A stretch of DNA of 64,000 nucleotides from Gordonibacter sp. 28C (GCF_003339845.1 NZ_PPTR01000005.1:124001-188000), one strand, 5' to 3'; positions 18,602 to 30,584 are shown, counted from the stretch's first letter. Numbers and translations are program-made. Notes: generated from the letters alone by a model not told the origin.

Positions 18602-20497
18602 TTATCGGCGCGTGTTTTGCAGGTGTCCCGTGCTCCTTCTCGAGAGCAAGTAGGCGCCGGTCGCGCAAACGAGGGCCGCGGCGGCGGATGCGCCGGCGAC
18701 GAACGGGGCGGTGTCGTCGCCGGTGGAGGCCAGCTTCTTCGCGGCGGCGACAGGTTCGGCGGCGGGCGCGGTCAACGCGCCCAGGCGCTCGAGGATGGCG
18801 CGCTCGGCGTCGGTCACCGGCACCTCGCTCACCACGCGGCCTCTCCCTTCGCCGTTGCCGTACGTGCCGCCTTGGTCGATGATGGAGCCGACGGAGTCGA
18901 GCGCGCCGGTTTCGTCGTCGATGTTCTGCTTGAGGGTTATGAGCCCTGCGTTGTCGAACGAGCCCGCGTTAACGAGCGGCCCGTACAGGTTCATCTCGCC
19001 TGCGTTGCGCAGCGTGCCGTTGTTCGCGAAATGGAGCGAGTACACGTCCAAGGGGGCGCCTTCAAGCGTCAGGTCCGCTCCGGCGGCGTTCGTCACCGGA
19101 GCGTCCTTCATGAACCTGGTCTTGCCCGACACGGTCATGATGCCGTTGTTCTGGATACTCGTCATGAATCCTTCCGGCATAGTGGTCATGTCGCCCGAGG
19201 ACGCGCTGCCGAACGATTGCATCTGCGCGGCGAACTGCAGATCGCCGTTGTTGACGACCGGAGCGTACATGAGTTGCGCCACGTTGCCGGAGAACCGCAT
19301 GGTGCCGCTGTTGCTTATCTTGGCGAGCTGTGCTTGGAACTGCGAGCCTTCCTCGCATACGAAATGGGCGTTTTGGCTGTTTTCGATGTTGCCGCCCATC
19401 ATGGCCTGGCAGGCACCGCTTACGACAACGGAACCGTTGTTCACCAGCGGCGAGCCGAGGAATATGGCCGAACCGACGTTCAGGGCCCCGTTGTTGGCGA
19501 GCGAGCCGGAGAATCCGGGGAACATACTGCTCAGATCGCCAAGGCCTCCCGACCCGTCTCCTCCGCCGAGACCTCCCAAGCCGCCAAGGTCGCCAAGGTC
19601 GCCCAAACCGCCGCCCCCACCGGTGCTGCCCGCGCCACCGATCATGTCCTTGATCGCGTCCGTCATGCCGGCGAGGTCCATAACTATGAGCTGGCCGATC
19701 TCGCTTGTTCCGGCAAGGCCGGAGCCCAGCACGAGCGAGCAGCCCACCATGACGCCGGCGCCGCCGAACCCTTCGAGGCGCCCGATCTGGACGGTTCCCG
19801 CTCCCGCGGCGTTGAAGGAGAGGCTTGGATCCTCTCCTTCGGGCAAGGTCGCGTTCAACGCGAGGGACATCGTTTTGCCCGACAAGTCGAGGGTGCCGAA
19901 GTATAGCTCGACGGCGTGCGAGACCGATTCCTCATTCGATTCGCTGGCTTTCGACGGGACGGCATCGACCACGAGGTGCAGGTTGCGGCCAAGAGGGGTT
20001 GCGGGGTCGGCGTTCGCCAAACCCGTTTCCTTGGTGACGACGACGGCTTCGGTCCAATCTGCGGGGGCTTCGTCGGCAAGCATCGCCGAAACGATTACGG
20101 CGGAGGCATCGTCAGGATCTTGGGCCACGTGCACCCATACGTCCCGGGTGTCTTCTTTGGTCGCGGTCGGAATCGCCGACGGGTCGAAGCCCGCATCGTT
20201 GGGGGCCAAGGCGTCCTTGTCCGCGTCGCCGTCCAGCTTCTCGGTTCGGATGCCGTTCGATGCGGGAACCGACGTCGTTTCGACGGTGGAACCGCTATCG
20301 CCCGAGATGCCGCTCGCTTCTTCCGCTTTGTTCTCGCTCGGGGCGGCGCTGTCGGACAGCGCCCCCTGCTCGGCTTTCGGCGGCTCGCCGCCCGGTTCGC
20401 GCGGTTCCGTTTGATCGCCCCATGCGAGCGGGACGCCAAGGGAGAACGTCAACAGCCCCGCGCAGGCGAACGACCCGATTTTCCTAACAGTTTCCAT
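18602..20497 (-). CDS. Sortase-anchored surface protein with beta-repeat region
   Basis: A 631-aa secreted protein. Residues 1-28 form a signal peptide (KKIG-like basic start, hydrophobic core, cleavage near AWGDQ). A Ser/Glu/Pro-rich segment follows, then a Gly-rich stretch of GLGDLG-type units (about residues 300-335), then irregular repeats of the NNGTLRNAG / NNGSVVVSG kind, which usually fold as a beta-helix. The C-terminus has KKLASTGDD, a hydrophobic helix and a basic tail: a sortase signal with Ala in place of Pro of LPxTG. ATG 20497 follows GGAGAGG. It probably functions at the cell surface; partner unknown. Confidence 0.8.
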   Translation of the reverse strand: METVRKIGSFACAGLLTFSLGVPLAWGDQTEPREPGGEPPKAEQGALSDSAAPSENKAEEASGISGDSGSTVETTSVPASNGIRTEKLDGDADKDALAPNDAGFDPSAIPTATKEDTRDVWVHVAQDPDDASAVIVSAMLADEAPADWTEAVVVTKETGLANADPATPLGRNLHLVVDAVPSKASESNEESVSHAVELYFGTLDLSGKTMSLALNATLPEGEDPSLSFNAAGAGTVQIGRLEGFGGAGVMVGCSLVLGSGLAGTSEIGQLIVMDLAGMTDAIKDMIGGAGSTGGGGGLGDLGDLGGLGGLGGGDGSGGLGDLSSMFPGFSGSLANNGALNVGSAIFLGSPLVNNGSVVVSGACQAMMGGNIENSQNAHFVCEEGSQFQAQLAKISNSGTMRFSGNVAQLMYAPVVNNGDLQFAAQMQSFGSASSGDMTTMPEGFMTSIQNNGIMTVSGKTRFMKDAPVTNAAGADLTLEGAPLDVYSLHFANNGTLRNAGEMNLYGPLVNAGSFDNAGLITLKQNIDDETGALDSVGSIIDQGGTYGNGEGRGRVVSEVPVTDAERAILERLGALTAPAAEPVAAAKKLASTGDDTAPFVAGASAAAALVCATGAYLLSRRSTGHLQNTRR

Positions 20498-20734
20498 CGT
20501 GTTGCCTCTCCATTCCTCGAAAACGACGAAGACCATATCCGGCCTCATCGGCGCTTCGTGCGCCAGCCGTTTGGATATATGGGCCCTATGGTAAGGAAGA
20601 GACAGCAACAAAAGAACAACAAGGACATGCCGAAGCCGTTCCGTCCTTCGAGACCTGTCAAGTGCAAAACTGCATATTTATTATCTAAACACCGAAAATA
20701 ATGCAAATAGCGGGCATAATCATCTAAATAGTCG

Positions 20735-20839
20735 TATACTAGCTTGCAGCCTTTAAGGCGGTACGGAGAGACCGACAAGGTGCGCAGCATAGCTTTCCCA
20801 GGACCACGTGCGCCTTTGTCCCCGACGAAGGCGTTTTTT
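20735..20839 (+). promoter_or_regulatory. PyrR-binding attenuator leader and -10 box of carAB
   Basis: A TATACT box (20735-20740) is followed at 20747-20781 by AGCCTTTAAGGCGGT and GGAGAGACCGACAAGGT, the same PyrR-binding elements as before pyrR. A terminator CGCCTT/AAGGCG plus six Ts lies at 20811-20839. So carAB should be attenuated by the same PyrR. The remaining bases from 20498 hold no gene; there is an AT-rich patch around 20670-20730. Confidence 0.85.
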
Positions 20840-20869
20840 CGTATATGCTGCCCGAACGGAAGGAAGATT

Positions 20870-22252
20870 TTGAGCGAGATAGCGAACAAGCTGTTGGAAG
20901 GCACCTCGAAGCCCACGCCCGCGCCGGCGGCGCTCGTGCTGGAGGACGGCGCGGTGTTCCGCGGCACGGCGTGCGCGGCGCCCGGCGAGGTGTACGGCGA
21001 GATATGCTTCAACACGTCGCTCGAGGGCTACCTCGAGGTGATCACCGACCCGTCCTACGCCGGGCAGATCTGCGCGTTGACGTACCCCCAGATCGGCAAC
21101 TACGGCGTGAACCCCGAGGACGCGCAGGCGGACCAGCCCGCGCTGCGCGGGCTGGTGGTGCGCGATATGTGCGCCGCTCCGTCGAACTGGCGCAGCGCCA
21201 TGAGCCTGCCCGACTACCTGCGCGAGCACGGCGTGGTGGCCGTCGAAGGCGTCGACACCCGCGCCCTCGTGCGCCACGTGCGCGACCATGGCGCCCAGCG
21301 CGCGGTGCTCTCCACCGTCGACCTCGACGAGGCCAGTCTCCTCGCCAAGGTGCGCGCGAGCGAGTCCATCGTCGGGCAGAACCTGGCGGCCACCGTGTCG
21401 TGCGCGGGCGCGCACCCGTTCTCGTCGCTGCCGAAGAGCCACGCGTTCGCCGTGGCCGCGCCCGCGTCCAAGCGCCGTCGCGTCGTCGCCTACGACTGCG
21501 GGGCGAAGCGCTCCATCCTGCAGAACCTCGTGCGCTCGGGCTGCGACGTGGTCGCCGTGCCGTGGGACACGCCGGCCGAAGACGTGCTGGCCACGAACCC
21601 CGACGGCGTGTTCCTGTCGAACGGCCCCGGCGACCCCGAGGCCGTGGAGGGCACGTACTCCCAGGTGGAGAAGCTGCTGGGGAAGGTGCCCGTGTTCGGC
21701 ATCTGCCTGGGCCACCAGATGATCGCCAAGGCGGCCGGGGCGGGCATCGAGAAGCTCAAGTTCGGCCACCGCGGCGGCAACCACCCCGTCATGAACCTGC
21801 TCACGGGGCGCGTGGAGATCACGGCGCAGAACCACGGCTTCGGCCTCTTGTTCCCCAGCTTGGGGCCGCTCGTGTCCGAGCTGTCGGGCGGCTTCAAGGG
21901 GCACGAGGACGACCTGCGCTTCTGGGCGCGCGCCGGTATCGCGCCGGTCGCGGACAACGAGCGGTTCGGCCGCATCCGCCTCACGCACGTGAACCTGAAC
22001 GACGGCACCGCCGAGGGCGTGGCCTTCCTGGACATCCCGGCGTTCTCGGTGCAGTACCACCCCGAGGCCTCGCCCGGCCCCACCGACGCGCACTACCTGT
22101 TCACCGCGTTCGGCCGCCTGATGGACGGACGCGAGGACTACCTGGACATCGACATCGCCGCCGACCGCCTGGCCGGCTGGACGTTCGGCGAGCAGGCCGC
22201 CACCGTGGCGGGTGCCGCGCCGCACGCGTCCGCGACCGAAGGGGGGCGGTAG
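20870..22252 (+). CDS. carA: Carbamoyl phosphate synthase small (glutaminase) subunit
   Basis: Hydrolyses glutamine and passes ammonia to CarB. The glutaminase nucleophile lies in GICLGHQ (about residue 280) and its His in YHPEASPGP. At 460 aa it is clearly longer than the usual 360-390: there is an insertion of about 40 residues between ITAQNHGF and RIRLTHVN (about residues 325-366) and a C-terminal tail of about 45. The only plausible start is TTG 20870 behind GGAAGGAAG, since upstream in-frame codons run through the attenuator. It is followed after 2 bases by carB. Confidence 0.92.
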   Translation: MSEIANKLLEGTSKPTPAPAALVLEDGAVFRGTACAAPGEVYGEICFNTSLEGYLEVITDPSYAGQICALTYPQIGNYGVNPEDAQADQPALRGLVVRDMCAAPSNWRSAMSLPDYLREHGVVAVEGVDTRALVRHVRDHGAQRAVLSTVDLDEASLLAKVRASESIVGQNLAATVSCAGAHPFSSLPKSHAFAVAAPASKRRRVVAYDCGAKRSILQNLVRSGCDVVAVPWDTPAEDVLATNPDGVFLSNGPGDPEAVEGTYSQVEKLLGKVPVFGICLGHQMIAKAAGAGIEKLKFGHRGGNHPVMNLLTGRVEITAQNHGFGLLFPSLGPLVSELSGGFKGHEDDLRFWARAGIAPVADNERFGRIRLTHVNLNDGTAEGVAFLDIPAFSVQYHPEASPGPTDAHYLFTAFGRLMDGREDYLDIDIAADRLAGWTFGEQAATVAGAAPHASATEGGR

Positions 22253-22254
22253 CC

Positions 22255-25479
<3,225 letters not shown>

Positions 25480-25496
25480 GGAGTCTGATAAGGAAA

Positions 25497-25536
25497 GACG
25501 GCGACGGGGGCGGCGGCTCGCTCTCCCGTCGCCGTC
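25497..25536. terminator. Hairpin after carB
   Basis: GACGGCGACGGG (25497-25508) pairs with CCCGTCGCCGTC (25525-25536), a perfect 12-bp stem between the convergent carB and mazF genes. There is no T-run on the plus strand. Confidence 0.6.
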
Positions 25537-25559
25537 GCGTGCCTGAACGCCGCCGCTTT

Positions 25560-25886
25560 TTACACTCCGAATATCGAGGCGACGTACGACAGCACGAGCT
25601 CCATGTCGTCCGCGTTTGCTTGCGCGAGGCGCTTGCACCTTCGGTTCGACAGGTCGACCGTCCTCACCTGCTCGACGCATACGAAGCCCCGCACCTCTTC
25701 GTGGTCGATGCCCACATGCAGGGGGTACCCGTTGTTCACGGAGGTGATGGGACAGACGGCGGTCAGGCTGGAGCGCGCGTTGAACGTGTTCGAGCTGACC
25801 ACGAGAGCGGGACGGTACTTGTTCGGCTCATGTCCCACCGACGGTTCGAAGTCGACGGCAACGATGTCGCCTTGCTCGCAGATCAT
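25560..25886 (-). CDS. mazF: MazF-family endoribonuclease toxin
   Basis: A 108-aa PemK/MazF toxin that would cleave mRNA at specific sites. GDIVAVDFEPSVGHEPNKYRP matches the conserved N-terminal block, followed by RPALVVSSNTFN and CPITS. ATG 25886 is preferred because AAGGAG lies 8 bases upstream; a second ATG at 25892 would be too close to it. The start overlaps the mazE stop (TGATG), so antitoxin and toxin are translationally coupled with the antitoxin first. Confidence 0.9.
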   Translation of the reverse strand: MICEQGDIVAVDFEPSVGHEPNKYRPALVVSSNTFNARSSLTAVCPITSVNNGYPLHVGIDHEEVRGFVCVEQVRTVDLSNRRCKRLAQANADDMELVLSYVASIFGV

Positions 25887-26167
25887 CACCATATCTCCTT
25901 GCCCGCGGGCTCTCCCCAGTCGATCTCGTCGCCGATGCACGGCCAATCCTCGGGCGGCTCATACGTGCCCGTCCATCCTTCGAACAGCTCGTCGAGATCG
26001 ACCGGATGCGTCGCGATCTTTCGGCGCTGCGGCTTCAGCTCGATGCCCGCAGCTCCTTCCTCGATGATCAGCTTGTCGCCAACGGACAGTCCGTATTTAT
26101 CGCACAGGTTTTTTGGAATGATCACTCCCTGGCTGTTGCCCCACTTCGTCAGAGTCGCGGATACCAT
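25886..26167 (-). CDS. mazE: MazE-family antitoxin, AbrB/SpoVT DNA-binding domain
   Basis: A 93-aa antitoxin. Residues 1-47 form a swapped-hairpin AbrB-type DNA-binding domain (TLTKWGNSQGVIIPKNLCDK), and the acidic C-terminal tail (DELFEGWTGTYEPPEDW...GDEIDWGEP) would wrap around MazF. The start is preceded by AAAGGAGG. A palindrome 20 bases upstream of the start is the likely autoregulatory operator. Confidence 0.9.
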   Translation of the reverse strand: MVSATLTKWGNSQGVIIPKNLCDKYGLSVGDKLIIEEGAAGIELKPQRRKIATHPVDLDELFEGWTGTYEPPEDWPCIGDEIDWGEPAGKEIW

Positions 26168-26187
26168 GCCGCCTCCTTTCCGTCTAA

Positions 26188-26205
26188 ACTATGTATAAAC
26201 ATAGT
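26188..26205 (-). promoter_or_regulatory. Palindromic operator of mazEF
   Basis: ACTATGT-ATAA-ACATAGT is a perfect 7-4-7 palindrome just upstream of mazE in an AT-rich patch that probably also contains the -10 box (TATGTT or TTATAC on the minus strand). MazE, alone or with MazF, is the likely ligand. Confidence 0.7.
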
Positions 26206-26251
26206 AGCAAGATTGCGAGAAGGATGCAAACGACGTTCGGCGCTCCCTCCG

Positions 26252-26977
26252 TCAACCTTCCAGGAATTCCGCGAGCATGCCCTCCGGGTCGTTCAGGAAG
26301 CGGTTGAGGGCGTCCCATTCCATGGTTTGGCGCAGGCCCACCTCGCGTACCTCGTCGTCGAACTGGTAGATCACCGCGCCGGGCGCCGTGAGCAGGATGG
26401 GGGAGTGCGTGGCCACGACGAACTGCGAGCCCGCCTGTGCAAGCCGTACGATCTCGGCCAGAAGCGCCACCTGCCCCAGCTGCGAGAGTCCCGTCTCCGG
26501 CTCGTCCAGCACGTAGAACCCGCCGCCGCCGAAGCGGCGCGACACGAGCGCGAGGATGCCCTCGCCGTGCGACACGCTGTGCAGCGAGCGTCCGCCGAAG
26601 TAGCGGCGGTCGTCCTCGAGCACGTCCATCTCCGATATGAGGTTGAACAGCGTGTCCGAGCGCACGAAGAAGCTGTCGCGTGGCCGGAAGATGCTTTTGA
26701 GCAGGCGCACGTGGTCGCAGAGCTCCGAATGGTCGTCGTGCACCGAGAACGTGTAGTTGCGCGTGCCGCCCTCAGGGTTCAGCCCGTAGGCGATGCTCAA
26801 GGCCTCGAGCAGCGTCGACTTGCCCGTGCCGTTCTCGCCGCAGAAGAACGTGATGGACTGGGCCAGGTCAATCGTTTCAATGCTGGCGATGGCCGGGACG
26901 TCGAACGGGTAGCCGTCCCTCTCGGAGACGCCCTCCCAATCGATTGACAGCGAAGTCACGTATATGTCGTCCCTCAT
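26252..26977 (-). CDS. Stand-alone AAA/ABC-type ATPase
   Basis: A 241-aa cytoplasmic ATPase with Walker A GENGTGKST (residues about 47-55), a signature-like SHGEG near 137, Walker B FYVLDEPE and a switch His (VATHSP). The arrangement is that of small SMC/ABC-like proteins (AAA_21/AAA_23 class) lacking a membrane partner. Function unknown; members of this group occur both in housekeeping and in defence contexts. It is not co-transcribed with mazEF, being 47 bases upstream of the mazE operator region on the same strand with no sign of coupling. Confidence 0.8.
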   Translation of the reverse strand: MRDDIYVTSLSIDWEGVSERDGYPFDVPAIASIETIDLAQSITFFCGENGTGKSTLLEALSIAYGLNPEGGTRNYTFSVHDDHSELCDHVRLLKSIFRPRDSFFVRSDTLFNLISEMDVLEDDRRYFGGRSLHSVSHGEGILALVSRRFGGGGFYVLDEPETGLSQLGQVALLAEIVRLAQAGSQFVVATHSPILLTAPGAVIYQFDDEVREVGLRQTMEWDALNRFLNDPEGMLAEFLEG

Positions 26978-27091
26978 CGCGCCCTGTTCCCATCGCGTCG
27001 AAACCAGAGGTCAAGCATACCCTTGGCGCGGCGAAATGGCCAGCCGCAACAACCGGAAGGTTACGGTTCTCCTTCAGGGCGGGCGGTCTGC

Positions 27092-27097
27092 TACACT
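27092..27097 (+). promoter_or_regulatory. -10 box before the guanidine riboswitch
   Basis: TACACT lies about 30 bases before the riboswitch; the -35 is unclear. Confidence 0.4.
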
Positions 27098-27124
27098 GGA
27101 TGCGTTTCGTGATTCTCCATGATT

Positions 27125-27167
27125 CCCTGACGAGGGCAGCCGTACCAGGAACGCAAAGACGGCGCGC
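27125..27167 (+). ncRNA. Guanidine-III riboswitch
   Basis: The segment contains, in order, CCTGACGAGG, GCAGCCGTACCAGG and CAAAGACGGCGC. These match the guanidine-III (ykkC-III) pseudoknot aptamer: the GACGAGG strand, the CCGTACC turn and the closing AAGACGGCGC strand. It ends 23 bases before a guanidinium exporter gene, and the ribosome binding site GGAAGGGAG follows the aptamer, so guanidine binding should release translation initiation. Confidence 0.85.
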
Positions 27168-27190
27168 AACCTGCGGAAGGGAGTCTTCTC

Positions 27191-27514
27191 ATGGCATGGG
27201 TCGTTCTTATCGTGTCGGGCGTTTTGGAGGCGGTGTGGGCCACGGCGCTCGGACGCGCCGAGGGGTTCACCAAGCTGGCGCCCTCGATCGTGTTCCTGGT
27301 CGCGCTGGCGCTGAGCATGGCGGGCTTGTCCTACGCGGTCAAGACGCTGCCGACCGGCACCGCGTACGCCGTCTGGGTGGGCATCGGCGCCTCGCTTACG
27401 GTCGTCTACGGCATGTTTTCGGGCACCGAGCCGGTCTCGGTGGCGAAGGTGCTGCTCATCGCAGGCCTCATCGCCTGCGTCATCGGCCTCAAGCTCGTGC
27501 ACGACGGCTCCTAG
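27191..27514 (+). CDS. gdx: Guanidinium exporter Gdx (SugE-type SMR transporter)
   Basis: A 107-aa small multidrug resistance-family protein with four transmembrane helices. It has the family Glu in helix 1 (SGVLEAVWAT, Glu13) and the Gdx-type signature TLPTGTAYAVWVGIGA. Gdx/SugE proteins export guanidinium in exchange for protons; the guanidine-III riboswitch immediately upstream supports this over the drug-exporting EmrE type. It is monocistronic. Confidence 0.93.
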   Translation: MAWVVLIVSGVLEAVWATALGRAEGFTKLAPSIVFLVALALSMAGLSYAVKTLPTGTAYAVWVGIGASLTVVYGMFSGTEPVSVAKVLLIAGLIACVIGLKLVHDGS

Positions 27515-27681
27515 CAAGATGCGGCGCGATCGGAGTGCCGCCCCGGCCTCGGCGAAGTCGTGGAGACGTCGACTCTCCCGCGCCCGTCGGCGCCTCGATG
27601 GCCCATAATGGATGCGAGCCGATTCAGGCGCATCCTTGTTCTAACGGCGTTTGACTTTGACGGAAGGGGAAGGTGCATCGC

Positions 27682-28242
27682 ATGGACGAACCGCTGAAGT
27701 TCGCTACCAGGGACGAGTTCAGGGCATGGCTGCAGGCCAACGGCGAGTCGTCCTCCGGCGTCTGGCTGCTGCTCGGCAAGCCCGGCGGCCCGTGCACGCT
27801 CAAGGCGGCCGAGGCGCTCGAGGAGGCGCTGTGCTTCGGGTGGATCGACGGGCAGATGCGCCGCATCGACGAGGGCTCCTACCGCAAGTACTTCGCGCCG
27901 CGCCGGAAAAACAGCGCGTGGTCGGAAAAGAACAAGGCGCTCGTCGATAAGCTCGAACGGCGCGGCGAGATGGCCGATCCCGGCAGAAGGGCGGTGAAAG
28001 CCGCCAAGGAAAACGGCTGCTGGGACGCCCCGAAGGCGCCGGACGTCACCGAGGAGCATATCGCGGCCTTGGAGTCGCTGCTCGAAGGACGCGAGCCGGC
28101 CCATGCGAACTTTTTGGCCATGCCCCCTTCGGTGAGGAAGACGTACGCCCGCGCGTACTTCGACGCAAAGACGGACGCTGGCCGCGCGAGCCGGCTCGCC
28201 TGGATGACGGATCGGCTCGACCGCAACTTGAAGCCCATGTGA
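27682..28242 (+). CDS. YdeI/OmdA-family protein
   Basis: A 186-aa protein resembling the YdeI (OmpD-associated, bacteriocin-protection) family: SGVWLLLGKPGG, EALCFGWIDGQMRRID, YFAPRRKNSAWSEKN and a C-terminal basic helical region (RKTYARAYFDAKT). The biochemical function of the family is unclear. ATG 27682 is preferred to GTG 27673 because of spacing from AAGGTG. It is monocistronic, 167 bases after gdx. Confidence 0.8.
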   Translation: MDEPLKFATRDEFRAWLQANGESSSGVWLLLGKPGGPCTLKAAEALEEALCFGWIDGQMRRIDEGSYRKYFAPRRKNSAWSEKNKALVDKLERRGEMADPGRRAVKAAKENGCWDAPKAPDVTEEHIAALESLLEGREPAHANFLAMPPSVRKTYARAYFDAKTDAGRASRLAWMTDRLDRNLKPM

Positions 28243-28302
28243 GATGCGCGGCTGCGCAGATGGGACGGCCGCGTCCGGCGATCACGGAATCGACGGACGG
28301 GC

Positions 28303-28800
28303 TTACGAACCCTGCTTCGCCGACGTCTCGCCTTGCGGCTTTGGGGATTTCGGCGGTCTGGCTGACCCGCGCTTGATCGCGATCTCCAGCGCTCCGAGCG
28401 CGGCGTAAGCCTCGTGCGCCGCGGCTTCGACCTGCGCCGTGTCGAGGCCGCGCTCTTCGACGACGGAGCGCACGGCGGCCGCGTAGTCGCGCCGGAAGCG
28501 CTCGTTGAGCTCGGTCCAGTCAACGTGCGCGAACTCGTCGGCCACGGCGCGGTCGAGCGGAAGCCTGCCCTGCAGCATGAGCACGGCGATGACGGGGTAG
28601 CCCGCATAGCCCTGCCAGTACGTGGCGTTGTCGTTCGAGGAGTAGACCGAGCCGTCCTCGCTCCATGTCACGGTGTACGCCTTCGCGCCGTTCGAGGACG
28701 CGACCGTCGCGCGCTGCTCGTCGGGATGCGGCTCGACGCGCCCGTCGGCTATGGCTGACCATGCTTCGTGCACTTTCTCGATGGGCGGCAGCTTCTCCAC
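28303..28800 (-). CDS. Conserved-looking hypothetical protein
   Basis: A 165-aa protein, probably cytoplasmic, without recognised domains. The first half is mixed (YTVTWSEDGSVYSSND, WQGYAGYPVIAVLML), the second helical and charged with a basic Pro-rich tail. The GTG start is well placed after AAGGAG on the minus strand. The local codon pattern is typical of the genome, so I regard it as a real gene of unknown function. Confidence 0.6.
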   Translation of the reverse strand: MEKLPPIEKVHEAWSAIADGRVEPHPDEQRATVASSNGAKAYTVTWSEDGSVYSSNDNATYWQGYAGYPVIAVLMLQGRLPLDRAVADEFAHVDWTELNERFRRDYAAAVRSVVEERGLDTAQVEAAAHEAYAALGALEIAIKRGSARPPKSPKPQGETSAKQGS

Positions 28801-28865
28801 GGTGCTCCTTCGGTTGCGGCGTCATGCTCAGAGACGGCATGATATCAGATGGTAGAATGATCGCC

Positions 28866-28904
28866 ATGAATGCTGACGAACCGTCGAAGAAGGAGCGCCC
28901 GTGA
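28866..28904 (+). CDS. Short upstream ORF coupled to the methyltransferase gene
   Basis: A 12-codon ORF (MNADEPSKKERP) whose ATG lies 7 bases after a -10-like TAGAAT (28853-28858), as expected for a leaderless transcript. Its stop overlaps the GTG start of the methyltransferase (GTGA), and AAGGAG lies inside it. It may simply couple initiation of the main gene; a function for the peptide is not implied. Confidence 0.4.
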   Translation: MNADEPSKKERP

Positions 28905-29761
28905 CGCTTTACGACGATCTGCACGACCTGATGAAACCTTCTGCGCTGTACGAGCGGACCGATGCGGCGTTCTGGGACGACGAGCATATATCGCGCGGCA
29001 TGTTGGCGGCGCATCTCGACCCTGAATTCGAGGGGGCCAGCCGTAGCTTCGCGTTCATGGACCGCTCCGTCGATTGGATACGCGCCGCGGCGCCTCCGGC
29101 GACGCATCCGCGCCTGCTCGATTTGGGCTGCGGCCCGGGGCTGTACGCCGAGCGCTTCGCGCGTGCAGGCTACGCAGTGACGGGCGTCGACCTCTCGCCA
29201 CGCTCGCTCGACCACGCCCGCCGCTCCGCGTGCGAGCAGGGGCTCGCCATCGACTACCGGCGCCAGAACTATCTCGAGCTCGACCTGGACGGCACCTTCG
29301 ACATCGCCGTCATGATCTACTGCGATTTCGGCGCGCTGTCGGCTGGCGAGCGTCGCGTCGTGCTGCGCTGCATCCTCGAGCGGCTGCGTTCTGGCGGTGC
29401 CCTCGTGCTCGACGTCTTCTCGCGGCGCAAGCTCGAGGCCTTCGAGGAGCGCACGACGTGGGAGGAGCACCCCGCAGGCGGGTTCTGGAACGCGGGCCCT
29501 CACTTCGAGGTGCAGCGCTGCAGCCGTTTCGCAGACGCTGTGTCGCTCGAGCAGATCGCGGTGATCGCACCCGGGGGCGCGACGTCCTACCATCTATGGA
29601 ACACGTACTTCACCCCCGAGACGCTCTCGGAAGAGCTCGAAGAGGCCGGTTTCGAGGTGGCGGAGCTGGTCGGCGACGCGGCGGGCGCGCCGCTCGACGA
29701 GGCGAGCCCGACGATCGCCGCAGTCGCGCGCAAGCCTACAACCAGCGCGGATGGGCGATGA
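28901..29761 (+). CDS. SAM-dependent methyltransferase, class I
   Basis: A 286-aa Rossmann-type methyltransferase. Motif I is LLDLGCGPGLYAERF (about residues 72-86), followed by GVDLSPRSL, and motif IV/post region FDIAVMIYCDFGAL. The helical N-terminal segment (YDDLHDLMKPSALYERTDA) may cover the substrate site. The substrate cannot be told from sequence. The GTG start follows AAGGAG at 28890-28895. Confidence 0.85.
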   Translation: MTLYDDLHDLMKPSALYERTDAAFWDDEHISRGMLAAHLDPEFEGASRSFAFMDRSVDWIRAAAPPATHPRLLDLGCGPGLYAERFARAGYAVTGVDLSPRSLDHARRSACEQGLAIDYRRQNYLELDLDGTFDIAVMIYCDFGALSAGERRVVLRCILERLRSGGALVLDVFSRRKLEAFEERTTWEEHPAGGFWNAGPHFEVQRCSRFADAVSLEQIAVIAPGGATSYHLWNTYFTPETLSEELEEAGFEVAELVGDAAGAPLDEASPTIAAVARKPTTSADGR

Positions 29762-29828
29762 CACGAATCGTGTCTTGCCGGATCGCCGCGGCTCCGCCAT
29801 CTTGGAGGCCTGAAAGGGGGCGCGTCCC

Positions 29829-30446
29829 GTGGATTTCGGAGAAAAGCTCAAGGCGCTGCGCACCGAGCGCGGCCTGACCCAGGAGCAGCTTGCCGCCAAG
29901 CTGTACGTGTCGCGCACGGCCGTGTCGAAGTGGGAGACGGGAGGCGGCTCGCCCAACCTCGACTCGCTGCAGGCCGTCGCGCGATTGTTCGACGTGTCGG
30001 TGGACGACCTCCTGTCCGCCGACGACCTCATCGTGCTCGCGCGCGACGAGCGGCGCTCGTCGGCGCGCAGCAACGGCCTGCTGTCGTTCGGACTGCTCGA
30101 CATGCTGGCGATTGCGTTCGCGTTCCTGCCTTTGTACGGCGTTGACGACGGCTCGTTCGTGCGCATGGCCGGCTTGGCCGAGTACGGCGCGTCCGTGGGC
30201 TTCGGCGTGTCGTTCGCCGTCATGGCGACGACCGTCGCCGCGCTCGCGCTCGTGGGCGCGGCGGAGGCGACGACGGCCTTAGCCGCCGTGCGAAGGGGCT
30301 CGCGCTTCGTCGCCCTCGCGGGATTCGCGGCGCAGGCGGTCGCCGTGGTCGGGTTCACGGCGACCATGCAACCCTACGCCGCCACGCTCATGTTCGCATT
30401 GCTCGTGGCGAAGGCCGTCATCGGCTACCGCATCCTGCGCTCGTAA
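29829..30446 (+). CDS. XRE-family regulator with C-terminal membrane domain
   Basis: A 205-aa protein. Residues 1-60 are a helix-turn-helix of the XRE/Cro type (GLTQEQLAAKLYVSRTAVSKWE). Residues about 88-205 contain four hydrophobic helices, so the regulator is membrane-tethered. This architecture is common in Gram-positives and Coriobacteriia; the targets are unknown. The GTG start lies about 8 bases after a run of Gs following GAAAGGGGG. Confidence 0.82.
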   Translation: MDFGEKLKALRTERGLTQEQLAAKLYVSRTAVSKWETGGGSPNLDSLQAVARLFDVSVDDLLSADDLIVLARDERRSSARSNGLLSFGLLDMLAIAFAFLPLYGVDDGSFVRMAGLAEYGASVGFGVSFAVMATTVAALALVGAAEATTALAAVRRGSRFVALAGFAAQAVAVVGFTATMQPYAATLMFALLVAKAVIGYRILRS

Positions 30447-30584
30447 CCCCTGGTGGCCGGCTTTGCCACGCACCGTGTCGCCCGTGCGACGCATCGTGGC
30501 TTGCCGTCGGGCGGCACGGATCGTTTCATGGAAGCTCGGGACTCGCAAGGGCCCACGTAATCCGTGAGACGAAAGGACAGCTCG

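Noticed and set aside
26252-26977. Third component of the mazEF locus
   Set aside because: The ATPase gene is separated by the mazEF operator region and lacks any coupling signal; adjacency alone is not enough.
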